Counted from the first letter of the stretch, positions 1-9,791 are shown. The stretch is DNA of 64,000 nt from Anaerolineaceae bacterium (GCA_002702065.1 NZXX01000001.1:2356001-2420000); one strand, 5' to 3'. A program made the numbers and translations. The notes: a model not told the origin generated them from the sequence alone.

Positions 1-1047
1 ATCAACCGGTATGCCCGTAAAGAAAATCTGCTCAAGGAAAAAGACGGAAACTTTTCCGGCGAGCACACGCTTGAAGGTATCACCGCAATCGTGAGTGTGA
101 AACACCCGCAGCCTCAGTTTGAAAGCCAGACAAAAGTCAAGCTGCTCAACCCAGAGGTGCAAGGCGCTGTTTCGCAGGTCGTGTCCGAAAGTTTCATGGA
201 GTTTCTCGAGGTCAATCCCCGTGAAGCCCGCCGCATTGTCGAGAAATGTTTGACCAGCAAACGCGCCAGCGAAGCCGCCCGTAAAGCCCGTGATCTGGTG
301 CGCAGTGGTCCCAGCCTGCTGGAAAGCAGCACCTTGCCGGGTAAACTCGCCGATTGTTCATCGCATGGCCCGGAAGCCGAAATTTACATCGTTGAGGGTG
401 ATAGCGCCGGTGGCAGCGCCAAACAAGGCCGCGACCGCCATTTCCAGGCGATCTTGCCGCTGCGTGGTAAGATCCTCAACACAGAACGTGCCCGGCTGGA
501 CAAAGTCCTGGATAACAACGAAATCAAGGCCATGATCTCGGCACTGGGTACCGGCATCAGCGAAGATTTCCGTGTAGAGAGGCTGCGCTACGGACGAGTC
601 ATCATTATGACTGACGCGGATGTCGACGGCAGCCACATTCGCACCCTGCTGCTGACCTTCTTCTTCCGCCATATGCAGCCATTGATCCAGGAAGGCCATT
701 TGTATATTGCACAGCCACCCATCTACCGGCTGCAACAGGGCAAGAACATCGAGTACCTGTACGCGATTGCCGGGATGAATGAAGCCGAACTGTTAAACCG
801 GTCGCTCAACAAATACAACAGCCCAGACAAGGTGCGCGTTAACCGCTATAAAGGTCTTGGCGAAATGAACCCGGACCAGTTGTGGGAAACCACGATGGAT
901 CCGTCTACTCGTACGCTGCTTCAGGTCACGATTGAAGATGCCGCCGAAGCCGACCGCGTCTTTGATATGCTCATGGGGAGCAGCGTGCCGCCGCGCAAAC
1001 GCTTCATCCAGACGCACGCGAAGAACGTCCGCAATCTGGATGTCTAG
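1..1047 (+). CDS. gyrB: DNA gyrase subunit B, C-terminal part (5' end outside window)
   Basis: Frame open from base 1 ([16 protein letters not shown]...). TOPRIM motifs [20 protein letters not shown] and [24 protein letters not shown]-terminal [20 protein letters not shown]... Confidence 0.96.
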   Translation: MNRYARKENLLKEKDGNFSGEHTLEGITAIVSVKHPQPQFESQTKVKLLNPEVQGAVSQVVSESFMEFLEVNPREARRIVEKCLTSKRASEAARKARDLVRSGPSLLESSTLPGKLADCSSHGPEAEIYIVEGDSAGGSAKQGRDRHFQAILPLRGKILNTERARLDKVLDNNEIKAMISALGTGISEDFRVERLRYGRVIIMTDADVDGSHIRTLLLTFFFRHMQPLIQEGHLYIAQPPIYRLQQGKNIEYLYAIAGMNEAELLNRSLNKYNSPDKVRVNRYKGLGEMNPDQLWETTMDPSTRTLLQVTIEDAAEADRVFDMLMGSSVPPRKRFIQTHAKNVRNLDV

Positions 1048-1083
1048 TTGTCGAACTCAAAATCAGTGGCGATAAATACGAAT

Positions 1084-1112
1084 AAGCACCCGGTTGGGTG
1101 CTTTTCTTTTGC
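1084..1112 (+). terminator. intrinsic terminator after gyrB
   Basis: AAGCACCC-GGTT-GGGTGCTT perfect 8-bp stem followed by TTCTTTT. Confidence 0.85.
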
Positions 1113-1115
1113 CCG

Positions 1116-1493
1116 TTAATCACAGGCGACGATAGCATCAATTTCAACCTCAGCCATTAAACCCAACCCCGTTACTTCGACCGTTGCACGTGCAGGCAGG
1201 GGTTCGCTGAAATATTCACGATAGATGGCATTCAGTTCCCCCATTTTGGAGATGTCCGTCACATAGATGTTGACCTTGACGACATCATCCATCGAGGAAC
1301 CGGCGGCAGTGATGATCGCTTTCAGGTTTTCCATCGCCTGCCGGGTCTGCGCGGCAAACCCCTCTTTGACCTTGCCGTCGATGCCCTTCCCAATCTGGCC
1401 GGATACAAACGCAAAACCTTTCATCTTGACGGCCAGCGAAAACGGATTGGTCGGCGTCGGCACAAGTGGGGTCGTCACAGATTCTTTTTGCAT
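1116..1493 (-). CDS. RidA/YjgF/UK114-family enamine/imine deaminase
   Basis: 125 aa; typical RidA ending LPARATVEVTGLGLMAEVEIDAIVACD, plus FVSGQIG. Confidence 0.9.
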   Translation of the reverse strand: MQKESVTTPLVPTPTNPFSLAVKMKGFAFVSGQIGKGIDGKVKEGFAAQTRQAMENLKAIITAAGSSMDDVVKVNIYVTDISKMGELNAIYREYFSEPLPARATVEVTGLGLMAEVEIDAIVACD

Positions 1494-1504
1494 TCAGGTT
1501 TCTC

Positions 1505-2545
1505 CTAATTTGATTCAACCGGGGTATTGGTTTCCCAGAGCGGTTCAAGCTGGGGATGAATACAGCGTACATAGTGCCCGCCCTCCTGTTGGGCCAGTGC
1601 CGGTTCGGGGTCCAGGCATTCTGGCGTGGCAAACTGGCAGCGCGGCGCAAAACGACAGCCGGACGGGATATTCATGGCATTTGGCAATTCGCCATCGAGG
1701 TCTGGTCGTTCGCGCACAACATCCGGGTCAACCACTGGCACCGCGTTTAGCAGCGCACGTGTATACGGATGGTTGGCGTTGTGCATCACTTTTGAGGTCG
1801 GTCCAATCTCGACCACCTTGCCCAGATACATGATCGCTGTCCGGTCGCACAGATACTGCACCGTCGACAGATCATGCGAAATAAAAATGATCGTGACACC
1901 CAGGTTCCGCCGCAGTTCATCGAGCAAGTTGAGAATGCCGCTGCGGATGGAGACATCCAGCATTGACACCGGCTCGTCGGCTACCAGCACGCGTGGTTCC
2001 AGCACAATGGCGCGGGCGATGGATACACGCTGCCGCTGACCACCGCTCAGTTTCTGAGGATGACTGTCGAGCAGCGTGTCGTCGGCATTGAGGCCGGAGA
2101 GTATCAGGGCGCGGCGCACCCGTTCGCGCAGCTCCCGCTTATCACGAATGCCATTGACCATGAGGGGTTCGGCGACGGTACGATAGATGGTGAAGTGCGG
2201 GTTCAGTGTCGAATACGGGTCCTGAAAGATAATTTGCACCCCGCGACGAAACTGCGGCATCTCCTGCTTGCTCATATGGGCGATATCCTTGCCCTCAAAC
2301 AGGATTTTGCCGCTGGTAGGCGTTTGCAGGCGCACGATCAATTCGCCGAGGGTACTCTTGCCCGAGCCACTTTCCCCCACCAGACCCAATATCTCGCCGG
2401 AAGCCACGCTCAGGTCGACCCCATCTACCGCTTTAACGTACTTGCGATCACGATCCAGAATATCCGCCAGCAAGCCACGACGCACCTGATACCATTTGTG
2501 AACATCTTGCAATTCAAGGATCGGTGCCGGATTTATTTCAGCCAT
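1505..2545 (-). CDS. oligopeptide/dipeptide-type ABC transporter ATP-binding protein (DppF/OppF-like)
   Basis: Walker A GLVGESGSGKST, signature LSGGQRQRVSIARA, Walker B VLVADEPVSMLD, C-terminal CRFAPRC cysteine motif. Confidence 0.93.
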   Translation of the reverse strand: MAEINPAPILELQDVHKWYQVRRGLLADILDRDRKYVKAVDGVDLSVASGEILGLVGESGSGKSTLGELIVRLQTPTSGKILFEGKDIAHMSKQEMPQFRRGVQIIFQDPYSTLNPHFTIYRTVAEPLMVNGIRDKRELRERVRRALILSGLNADDTLLDSHPQKLSGGQRQRVSIARAIVLEPRVLVADEPVSMLDVSIRSGILNLLDELRRNLGVTIIFISHDLSTVQYLCDRTAIMYLGKVVEIGPTSKVMHNANHPYTRALLNAVPVVDPDVVRERPDLDGELPNAMNIPSGCRFAPRCQFATPECLDPEPALAQQEGGHYVRCIHPQLEPLWETNTPVESN

Positions 2546-3593
2546 GAGGAGATGTTCCGTTCATTGGTGACGCGAAGGTATCCCGTGTCGCGCTTTCCGG
2601 GTTCCATGTGGCTTCATTGCCAGCCAGGTTCAGCATTTCTTCCGCTTTATCGACATAATGACAGGCCGCATAATGCCCAGGCCGTACTTGAACCAGCGGT
2701 GGTTCTTCGGATGTGCAGCGTTCGGTTGCAAACGGACAACGAGATGCAAAACGACAACCCGTCGGCGGCGGTGCCAGCTTCGGTGGATGACCGGGTATCG
2801 AGATCAGTCGATGTGGATGGCGTATATCCGGAAAGGCATTCTTCAACCCCATCGTGTAGGGATGCGCGGGCCGTTTCAGGACGTCGCCAATCGGGCCGAA
2901 TTCAGCAAATTTCCCGGCATACATCACCGCCACCAGATCACAGGTTTCGGCAATCACGCCGATGTCGTGCGAGATGTACACCATCGCAAATCCGAACTGC
3001 TTTTGCAGCTCGATAATCTGCTTGAGAATGCGGTCCTGAACAATGACGTCCAGCGCGGTAGTCGGCTCATCCGCAATAATCAGGCGCGGGTTCAACGCCA
3101 GCGCCATCGCTATGACCAGCCGCTGTTTCATGCCGCCGCTGAGCTGATGCGGGTAATCGTTCAGCCGCTGCGGGGCGATCCCGACCAGTTGACACAGACT
3201 TTCGGCGCGTGTTTCAGCTTCCTTCTTCGACATGGGGTCATGTGCCTGTATCGCCTCGACGATCTGATCACGCAGGCGATAGACCGGGTCCAGGCTGTTC
3301 ATGGCACTCTGGGGCACCAGCGCGATGTCTTTCCAGCGCACGGCGTTCAGTGCCTCCGGGCTCAGGTCCAGCAGCTCGGTGCCGTCCCAGCGGATGCTCC
3401 CCCCCGCGATCCGCGCAGGCCGCGGCAGCAGTTTCATCAGCGTCTTGGCAACGGTGGTCTTGCCACAGCCGGACTCCCCCACAATGCCCAGATTCTGCCC
3501 GATGTCCAGTTTGAAACTGACCCCGTCGACAGCCTGCACCGGTGGGGACCCGGCATACGTAACTTTCAGATCATTGACTTCTAATAGCGACAT
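2538..3593 (-). CDS. oligopeptide/dipeptide-type ABC transporter ATP-binding protein (DppD/OppD-like)
   Basis: [52 protein letters not shown]. Confidence 0.93.
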   Translation of the reverse strand: MSLLEVNDLKVTYAGSPPVQAVDGVSFKLDIGQNLGIVGESGCGKTTVAKTLMKLLPRPARIAGGSIRWDGTELLDLSPEALNAVRWKDIALVPQSAMNSLDPVYRLRDQIVEAIQAHDPMSKKEAETRAESLCQLVGIAPQRLNDYPHQLSGGMKQRLVIAMALALNPRLIIADEPTTALDVIVQDRILKQIIELQKQFGFAMVYISHDIGVIAETCDLVAVMYAGKFAEFGPIGDVLKRPAHPYTMGLKNAFPDIRHPHRLISIPGHPPKLAPPPTGCRFASRCPFATERCTSEEPPLVQVRPGHYAACHYVDKAEEMLNLAGNEATWNPESATRDTFASPMNGTSPHG

Positions 3594-3596
3594 CGA

Positions 3597-4460
3597 CTAT
3601 TCCACAAGATTAGGATTGGCGATTGGTTCGAGCGCACGCGTGATAAAGTAGCTGGAAATCACCACCAGGACAATTGACAGGCCCGGCGCCATCATCCACC
3701 ACCACGCCTGCCGCATCGCGCCGCTGGCAAAGGCGGTCTGTAAAATGATGCCCCAGCTCATCGCCTGCGGTGGCCCAAAGCCGAGAAAACTGATGCTGGC
3801 TTCGGCAATAATGGCCCAGCCAATCGTGATAGGCACGTACATTAAGATGACTGGAAAAATATTGGGCGCGATGTGCTGGTAGAGAATGCGGGCGTCGGAC
3901 GCACCGGCGACCCTGGCCGCCTTGACAAATGGTCGCTGCGACAGCGATAGCACCAGTGCCCGGATGACACGCGCAGGCGACCGCCACATAATCAGTGTCA
4001 TGACCAGCACCAGGTTGAACACGCTGGGCCCCAACAGGCCGACAAGCAGAATCGCAAACGGTTCAAACGGAATCGAATAACTGATATCCACCAGCCGCAT
4101 CAGAAAATCGTCGACCCGCCCCCCGAAATAACCGGCAATCAGCCCGACATTGGCGCCGATCAGCGCGACGGAAAGCGCCGACAAAAATCCGACCAGCAGC
4201 GCAACCCGGCTGCCATAAACCACCTGGCTAAAAATATCGCGGGCGAGGTTGTTGGTGCCAAACAGGAAACGGGTCGAGGGCGGTTCGTACTTCAGCGCAA
4301 CATCCGTCTCCGCATCAGTGATAATCTCATCCGGGTCATAAGGGGCGATCTGTGGCGCAAACAGGGCAACGACCGCAAACAACACGATCACGACCAGGCC
4401 AAACAAAGCCATTTTGTCAGCCAGAATTGCGCGAAAGATGAGGTTCATATTGGAAAACAT
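3597..4460 (-). CDS. ABC transporter permease (DppC-like)
   Basis: Binding-protein-dependent permease; FGTNNLARDIFSQVVYGSR and ASISFLGFGPPQAMSWG. Confidence 0.92.
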   Translation of the reverse strand: MFSNMNLIFRAILADKMALFGLVVIVLFAVVALFAPQIAPYDPDEIITDAETDVALKYEPPSTRFLFGTNNLARDIFSQVVYGSRVALLVGFLSALSVALIGANVGLIAGYFGGRVDDFLMRLVDISYSIPFEPFAILLVGLLGPSVFNLVLVMTLIMWRSPARVIRALVLSLSQRPFVKAARVAGASDARILYQHIAPNIFPVILMYVPITIGWAIIAEASISFLGFGPPQAMSWGIILQTAFASGAMRQAWWWMMAPGLSIVLVVISSYFITRALEPIANPNLVE

Positions 4461-4468
4461 GGGCGGCC

Positions 4469-5449
4469 TCAGTGATAACTAATGCGCGGATCGAGATAGG
4501 CATAGGCGAGATCGGCAAGCAGATTCATGAGCAGAACCATGACCGCCAGTAACAGAAATGCACCCTGCGCGACCGGAAAATCCTGCCGGGTGACCGCCTG
4601 TACGATCTCGCGCCCCAACCCCGGCCAGGAGAACACCACCTCGATCACTGTCATACCGCCCAGCGCCATGCCGATATTGACAGCAGCGGCGGTCACAACC
4701 GGCAAAATACTGTTACGGACGGCGTGGCGGTAGATGACCTGACGTTCCGGCAGGCCTTTCGCGCGCGCCATTTCGATGTAATCTTCGTTGAGGGTCTCCA
4801 GCACAGTATTACGCAACAGCAATAGCGGCAGCGTCATGGTGTACAACCCGGAGACCACCACCGGCAAAATCAGGTGATGCAGGAAGTCGATATTGAAGTA
4901 CTTCTCAAAATCGTTCGCCGCGATATACCCAACAGAGCGCATCCCGGAATGCGGAAACCAGCCCAGATAGAACGAAAAGATCGTTACAGCCAGCATCCCG
5001 GTCCAGAACTGCGGTGCAGAACGAAAGAACAGTGTAAAAGAGAGGCCGACACTTTCGCTCAGTCTGCCACGACGGGTGGCGAGAAAGGCCCCGCACACGA
5101 TGCCAATGGGATAGGCAAACAGAAAGGAGGCCAGCGCCAGGACTATGGTGTTGCCAACCCGGCTGCCCAGATGCTCCAGCACCGGTTCGCGCGAAAAGAA
5201 CGAAATCCCGAAGTCGCCACGCAGCAGATTACCGATGTAATGAAGGTACTGTTCGCCAATAGGACGATCCAGCCCAAAGCTTTGCAGCAGCGCTGCCCGC
5301 GTCTCAGCCGGGAATGTCGGGTCCACAACCATCGTGGTCGGGTCGCCCGGCAACAGCCGAAACAGCACAAACACCATAGTCGCAATGACCCAGATGGTGA
5401 TGATTGTCTGAAAGATGCGGCGAAACAAATACCCACGTATATTGACCAT
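4469..5449 (-). CDS. ABC transporter permease (DppB-like)
   Basis: N-terminal RIFQTIITIWVIATMVFVLFRLLPGDP; EYIEMARAKGLPERQVIYRHAVRNSILPVVT. Confidence 0.93.
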   Translation of the reverse strand: MVNIRGYLFRRIFQTIITIWVIATMVFVLFRLLPGDPTTMVVDPTFPAETRAALLQSFGLDRPIGEQYLHYIGNLLRGDFGISFFSREPVLEHLGSRVGNTIVLALASFLFAYPIGIVCGAFLATRRGRLSESVGLSFTLFFRSAPQFWTGMLAVTIFSFYLGWFPHSGMRSVGYIAANDFEKYFNIDFLHHLILPVVVSGLYTMTLPLLLLRNTVLETLNEDYIEMARAKGLPERQVIYRHAVRNSILPVVTAAAVNIGMALGGMTVIEVVFSWPGLGREIVQAVTRQDFPVAQGAFLLLAVMVLLMNLLADLAYAYLDPRISYH

Positions 5450-5575
5450 TTCAACCCCTCAAGTGTGCAGGCAGGTTGATTATCCCGATTGCGGCGGGGC
5501 GGGCAGCCGTGTCGCGCTGGCTCCCCATCCCAAAGTGCGCACCTATAGTGAATGTGCTGTACAGGCCCAACTCGG

Positions 5576-6712
5576 CTAGCTCGATAGGTCGATGCGCTCC
5601 ACATCCCCTTCGCGATACTTACTCAAGCGGGACTCGTCAAGTTCAAAGCCCAAACCAGGTCCGGTCGGGACGACAAAGCCACCATCCTTCATGGCAATCG
5701 GTTCCACGCCCAGGTCTTCGCTTAACAATGCCTGTCCGCTCATCTCGCAGCCGAGGTCAATGCTGGGGCTGGAACCCGCCAGATGCAAACCCGCCGATGC
5801 GCCGATGACACTCTCCAGCGCCCCGCCGACATAGCCGCGCATCCCAAAAGCCTGCGCCAACCCAGCCATTTTCTTCGAGTTCAACAGCCCGCCGGGGCCA
5901 ATGATATAGATGCTCACATAGTCTGCGGCGCGGTTCTTGGCGATGTTCGCCAACGCTTCGAGCGACTTCGCCGCTTCATCGGCCATGATCGGAATCGGCG
6001 ACTGGCGCGTAATTTCGATCATGCCCTCGATGTCATTCATGTGAATCGGCTGTTCGAGGAAGTCGAGCCGGTAGGGGGCCAGCATCTGTGTCACCCGAAT
6101 GGCCGTTTTGAGGTCATAGGCCTGGTTCGCGTCCGCCCGAATGCTGATGTCATCACCCAGCTCCTGGCGCAGCGCCTTGACCATCTCGACATCGTCTTCG
6201 GCAGCCTGCCGTCCGGTCTTCACCTTAAGGATGCGCCAGCCACGCTCGACCATACGAACCGCCTCATCGACTGCCGTTTTGGTGTCGACAATCGGCAGCG
6301 ACCAACTAATCGGCACCGCGTCGCGCACCTTGCCTCCCAGCAGGTTATAGACCGGCGTGTTCAGGGCTTTACCGGCAATATCGTAGGCCGCCATGATGAG
6401 GGCACCCTTCGCGCGCTGGTTGCCCGGCACAGCCCGGTTGAGCGCGGTAGTCAGGGCTTCCTGATTGAAAGGGTCGTGCCCCAGTATGGCCGGGACAAGC
6501 TTCGTGCGAAGAACGACGCGTACAGTCCCAGGTGTCTCGCCAAGCTGCGAATGACCCACCATATGGGGTGCCTCGCCAACCCCAATGATGCCTTCATCGG
6601 TATACAACTTGACCACGACATTTTCCTGGTTGGTCGTCGTACCAATTGCCATTTGATGTGGGCGCACGACAGGGATCTTGAGCGATTGAATCTCAACCGC
6701 GGTGATTTTCAT
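5576..6712 (-). CDS. mandelate racemase/muconate lactonizing enzyme (enolase superfamily) protein
   Basis: KxK motif (LKVKTG), metal-ligand motifs IRADANQAY, FLEQPI, IMADEAAKS. Confidence 0.9.
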   Translation of the reverse strand: MKITAVEIQSLKIPVVRPHQMAIGTTTNQENVVVKLYTDEGIIGVGEAPHMVGHSQLGETPGTVRVVLRTKLVPAILGHDPFNQEALTTALNRAVPGNQRAKGALIMAAYDIAGKALNTPVYNLLGGKVRDAVPISWSLPIVDTKTAVDEAVRMVERGWRILKVKTGRQAAEDDVEMVKALRQELGDDISIRADANQAYDLKTAIRVTQMLAPYRLDFLEQPIHMNDIEGMIEITRQSPIPIMADEAAKSLEALANIAKNRAADYVSIYIIGPGGLLNSKKMAGLAQAFGMRGYVGGALESVIGASAGLHLAGSSPSIDLGCEMSGQALLSEDLGVEPIAMKDGGFVVPTGPGLGFELDESRLSKYREGDVERIDLSS

Positions 6713-6931
6713 ACTTCTCTCCTGTAGAGTTTAGCCATCAAGAGTTGTTCGTCTCAGTACACTGGCCCGGTCTTGCACCCTATCCTCAATCGTGCCCAAC
6801 AACCGAGTGCGATGGTGAGAAATTGTTATACGCATTGCCAAGCGACCACTCACGATTAAATGCGATGTTGGATAAAGGAGGCCAGTTGATCAGCGTGATG
6901 CTCACAACAGGCCCCCTTCCCTGTTCAGAAC

Positions 6932-8560
6932 TTATTCCGCCGGGAACAGCAGTCGCCCGCTGTCATCCCAGCTGTAACCAGCATCGGTCAGAATCTGCCG
7001 CGCAGCTTCCAGGTCGAAGCTGGGGAACGTCAGGTCCGGGTCATGCCAGGCGGCATTGGCCGGGGCGATAAATCCGGCACCGGGAACCGCGTAGCCATCC
7101 AGCAGCGTGTTGACAATGGTGTCATAGTCGATGGTGTGGGCGATGGCCTGACGGAACGCTGGATCATCGAAGGGCGGAATACGCAGGTTGAAGCCCACGT
7201 AGTACACGCCGAAGTCCTGCTCCTCGATACGTGTCAGATAGTCATACTGCTCCAGTTCCTCGATCTGCGTCGGCAGCAGACGACGATCCGGCATCTGGAC
7301 ATCACCGCTGACCAGACCCTGGAACAACGCATCCGGGGTGGCATACACCACGCTGGAGAAGCTGTCGATTTCGGGTGCCTGGAAGTGGTCCTTGTAAGCC
7401 ATCAGCGTCAGCACTTCACCACGCTGCCAGCCACCCCAACTGAAGGGGCCGCTGCCAATCGGGTTGTCCACCTGGGCTTCGGCCAGCACACCATCCACGT
7501 TTTCCCAGATGTGCTTGGGAACGATCAGAATCTGGGAGAAGGTCGCCTGAAACAGCGCCGGATAGGGCTGGCTGAGGTGGAAGATCAGCGTGTAATCATC
7601 GACCTGTTCCACTTCTTCAATCGGGTCCAGGAACGGGGCGTAAATCGCCGCACCTTCTGCCTTCTGGATGTCGTAGCTGTACTTCACATCTTCGGCGGTA
7701 ACCGGCTCGCCATCGTGGAAGGTCATGCCCTGCCGCACATTGACCTGCACGGTGGTATCGTCGATCACTTCCCAGCTCTCGGCAGCCCACGGTTCGACCG
7801 TGCCGTCAGGCCGGACGCGCCCCAGCATGTCGTAGATCAGACGCAGGATGTCGGTGTTGGCACCACCTGTCACCGGCGCAAACAGGTTGACCGTATCGAT
7901 GTCACCGGCTTTACCCATCGCCAGCATCCGCTGATCGGTAATGGGTGTCATGCTCAGCAGGTTCCAGATGTTGAACAGGCCCTGCCCCATCATCGGTGTT
8001 GGGTTTTCGAATAGCGTGTTGTTGTAGGCCGTTACTTCTGTGACGTGATACAGCGCAATCGCTGGTAAATCTTCCGCCAGCTTCTGCTGGGTCTGATAAA
8101 CCAGATCCTGCCGCAGCGCCTCATCCATTGTGGTTCGCTGCGCTTCGATCAGGGCATCATATTCTTCGCTGCAATACCCCTGATAATTGACGCCGGTATC
8201 GACACCTGGGCAGGTAAACGGACGATTCAAAAGCACGTCAGGGTCCAGCCGTTCCGGTCGGCTGACGTAGCCGGAGATAAAGGCATGGAAGTCATCATTC
8301 GGCGGGCTGTTTAAGCGTTGCGACAAGGCCTGGAAGTCCATACCTGTCACCTCGACACTGAGACCAAGCTCTTCCCACGCCTGAGTCAGCAACAAACCTG
8401 CTTCGTAACGAATGGGGTCATAGCTGGCGGTGGGAATAATAAACTGGAGCGTGGAGATTTCAGAACCTTCCTGTAAAGCGGGTTTTGCAAACGCGTTGAA
8501 CCCCCCTAAAGACAAGAAGCCGACAACGAGAAACAGCTTGAAAAGGAAACGTTGACGCAT
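6932..8560 (-). CDS. ABC transporter substrate-binding protein, family 5 (peptide/Ni type) with apparently circularly permuted domain order
   Basis: ATG at 8560 with RBS GGAGGATGG; signal peptide MRQRFLFKLFLVVGFLSLGGFNAFA. C-terminal-type SBP_bac_5 segment (SYDPIRYEAGLLLTQAWEELGLSVEV...YCSEEYDALIEAQ...) precedes the N-terminal-type segment (GTVEPWAAESWEV...VRQGMTFHDGEPVTAEDVKYSYD). Confidence 0.85.
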   Translation of the reverse strand: MRQRFLFKLFLVVGFLSLGGFNAFAKPALQEGSEISTLQFIIPTASYDPIRYEAGLLLTQAWEELGLSVEVTGMDFQALSQRLNSPPNDDFHAFISGYVSRPERLDPDVLLNRPFTCPGVDTGVNYQGYCSEEYDALIEAQRTTMDEALRQDLVYQTQQKLAEDLPAIALYHVTEVTAYNNTLFENPTPMMGQGLFNIWNLLSMTPITDQRMLAMGKAGDIDTVNLFAPVTGGANTDILRLIYDMLGRVRPDGTVEPWAAESWEVIDDTTVQVNVRQGMTFHDGEPVTAEDVKYSYDIQKAEGAAIYAPFLDPIEEVEQVDDYTLIFHLSQPYPALFQATFSQILIVPKHIWENVDGVLAEAQVDNPIGSGPFSWGGWQRGEVLTLMAYKDHFQAPEIDSFSSVVYATPDALFQGLVSGDVQMPDRRLLPTQIEELEQYDYLTRIEEQDFGVYYVGFNLRIPPFDDPAFRQAIAHTIDYDTIVNTLLDGYAVPGAGFIAPANAAWHDPDLTFPSFDLEAARQILTDAGYSWDDSGRLLFPAE

Positions 8561-8599
8561 GTTGACCATCCTCCTGCTAACGTGCTTTGACTGCGAGAT

Positions 8600-8615
8600 A
8601 TACCACTGGTCCGAC
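8600..8615. promoter_or_regulatory. candidate GntR-family operator half (copy 1)
   Basis: ATACCACTGGTccGAC; the 11-bp core ATACCACTGGT recurs at 8838 in the same divergent intergenic region. Confidence 0.4.
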
Positions 8616-8836
8616 AAGCAGACGAGGTGCCTTAGTGCACTAATTATGGTGCCATTTTTTACCTTGTCAACTATTCCCAACGATTAGAATAGCTATTTCG
8701 CCCTAAACACTTGTCATATGTCAACAAGATGAAAAGAGGTTGATTGGCGATTATTGACGAACTTTTGCTCGGTTTCAGGCTGATTCAAGCAGGCTGAGGA
8801 AAAAACTTGATTGCATATCGAATAATCCTGTGATAC

Positions 8837-8855
8837 CATACCACTGGTATGACCA
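8837..8855. promoter_or_regulatory. candidate GntR/FadR-family operator (copy 2)
   Basis: CATACCA-C-TGGTATG perfect 7-bp inverted repeat overlapping TGGT-ATG-ACCA, which fits the TGGTnnnACCA FadR/PdhR-type operator. Confidence 0.5.
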
Positions 8856-9047
8856 CAGAACACAGCAGCTTTACAAATGTCAAATTTTTACCGTTCATGA
8901 GCCTGTACTTAACATGCATGTAAGGGTACGGGCAAAGTCGCCCAAGTATAGTACTATGAATACTGGGCGAACCAGTCGAAGCGGCTGGTGGCTGCATCAA
9001 CAACAACGTTTGACAAGTGTTTTTTGGTCATGCAAGGAGGTCCATTC

Positions 9048-9791
9048 ATGGACAATAATGAGCTTTTTCAGGCAGTTAAGAAGGTCCGCGTCTCGGACGG
9101 TGTGGTCGAGCAAATTCTCGGTTTGATTGAACAGGGCCGACTGAAACCCGGCGATCAACTGCCCAGTGAACGCGAACTCGTGGAACTGCTGCGGGTTGGC
9201 CGGGCCACCGTGCGCGAGGCCCTGCGCATGCTCGAAGTTCAGGGCATGATTACGGTTCGTCCGGGCAAAGGCGCTTTTGTCGCCGACGATATCAACCGGA
9301 TTTCCGGGCACGAGGCTATTCGTATCTGGCAGATGGAACATGCCAACGAAATTCTCGACCTGCTGGAAATTCGCGAAGCACTCGAGCGACGTGCCGCCTA
9401 TCATGCTGCCCAGCGCGCCAGCAAGAATATCATCAAGGAACTCCAGGAAGTATTCGACGAGGCCGAACAATGTGTCGAAAAAGGCGATATCGCCCGCCTC
9501 GGCTATGTGGATCATCGGTTCCACAGCCTGCTGGGCAAGGCTAGCGGTAACCCTGCCCTATCCCAGATTATTGATGCTCTTGGCGAAACAATGCCCAGTC
9601 CGATCCGCTCCATTCAGCGGCTGCCAGGGCGCGGGAAACAATCCCTAGAGGAACATCGTGCCATTCTCCACGCCATTATGAACGGCGATGCCGAAGGTGC
9701 GGAGGTGGCCGTTTCGGAGCATATTCGCAGCTTATGCGAACTGCTCAAGTCACTCAGTAACGAAAGCAGCGTTGTACCAGAGGTCAAGTGA
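9048..9791 (+). CDS. GntR-family (FadR/FCD subfamily) transcriptional regulator
   Basis: wHTH GDQLPSERELVELLRVGRATVREALRMLEVQGMITVRPGKGAFV plus C-terminal FCD helical domain; RBS GGAGG 8 bp before ATG. Confidence 0.93.
   Translation: MDNNELFQAVKKVRVSDGVVEQILGLIEQGRLKPGDQLPSERELVELLRVGRATVREALRMLEVQGMITVRPGKGAFVADDINRISGHEAIRIWQMEHANEILDLLEIREALERRAAYHAAQRASKNIIKELQEVFDEAEQCVEKGDIARLGYVDHRFHSLLGKASGNPALSQIIDALGETMPSPIRSIQRLPGRGKQSLEEHRAILHAIMNGDAEGAEVAVSEHIRSLCELLKSLSNESSVVPEVK

Noticed and set aside
1-1047. Possible truncated gyrB pseudogene
   Set aside because: The reading frame is open from base 1; the truncation is the window edge, not a lesion.
7043-8014. 323-aa plus-strand ORF opposite the permuted SBP
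   Set aside because: Antisense shadow. Also considered as an alternative reading for the SBP region and discarded because the minus strand has clear SBP motifs, RBS and signal peptide.
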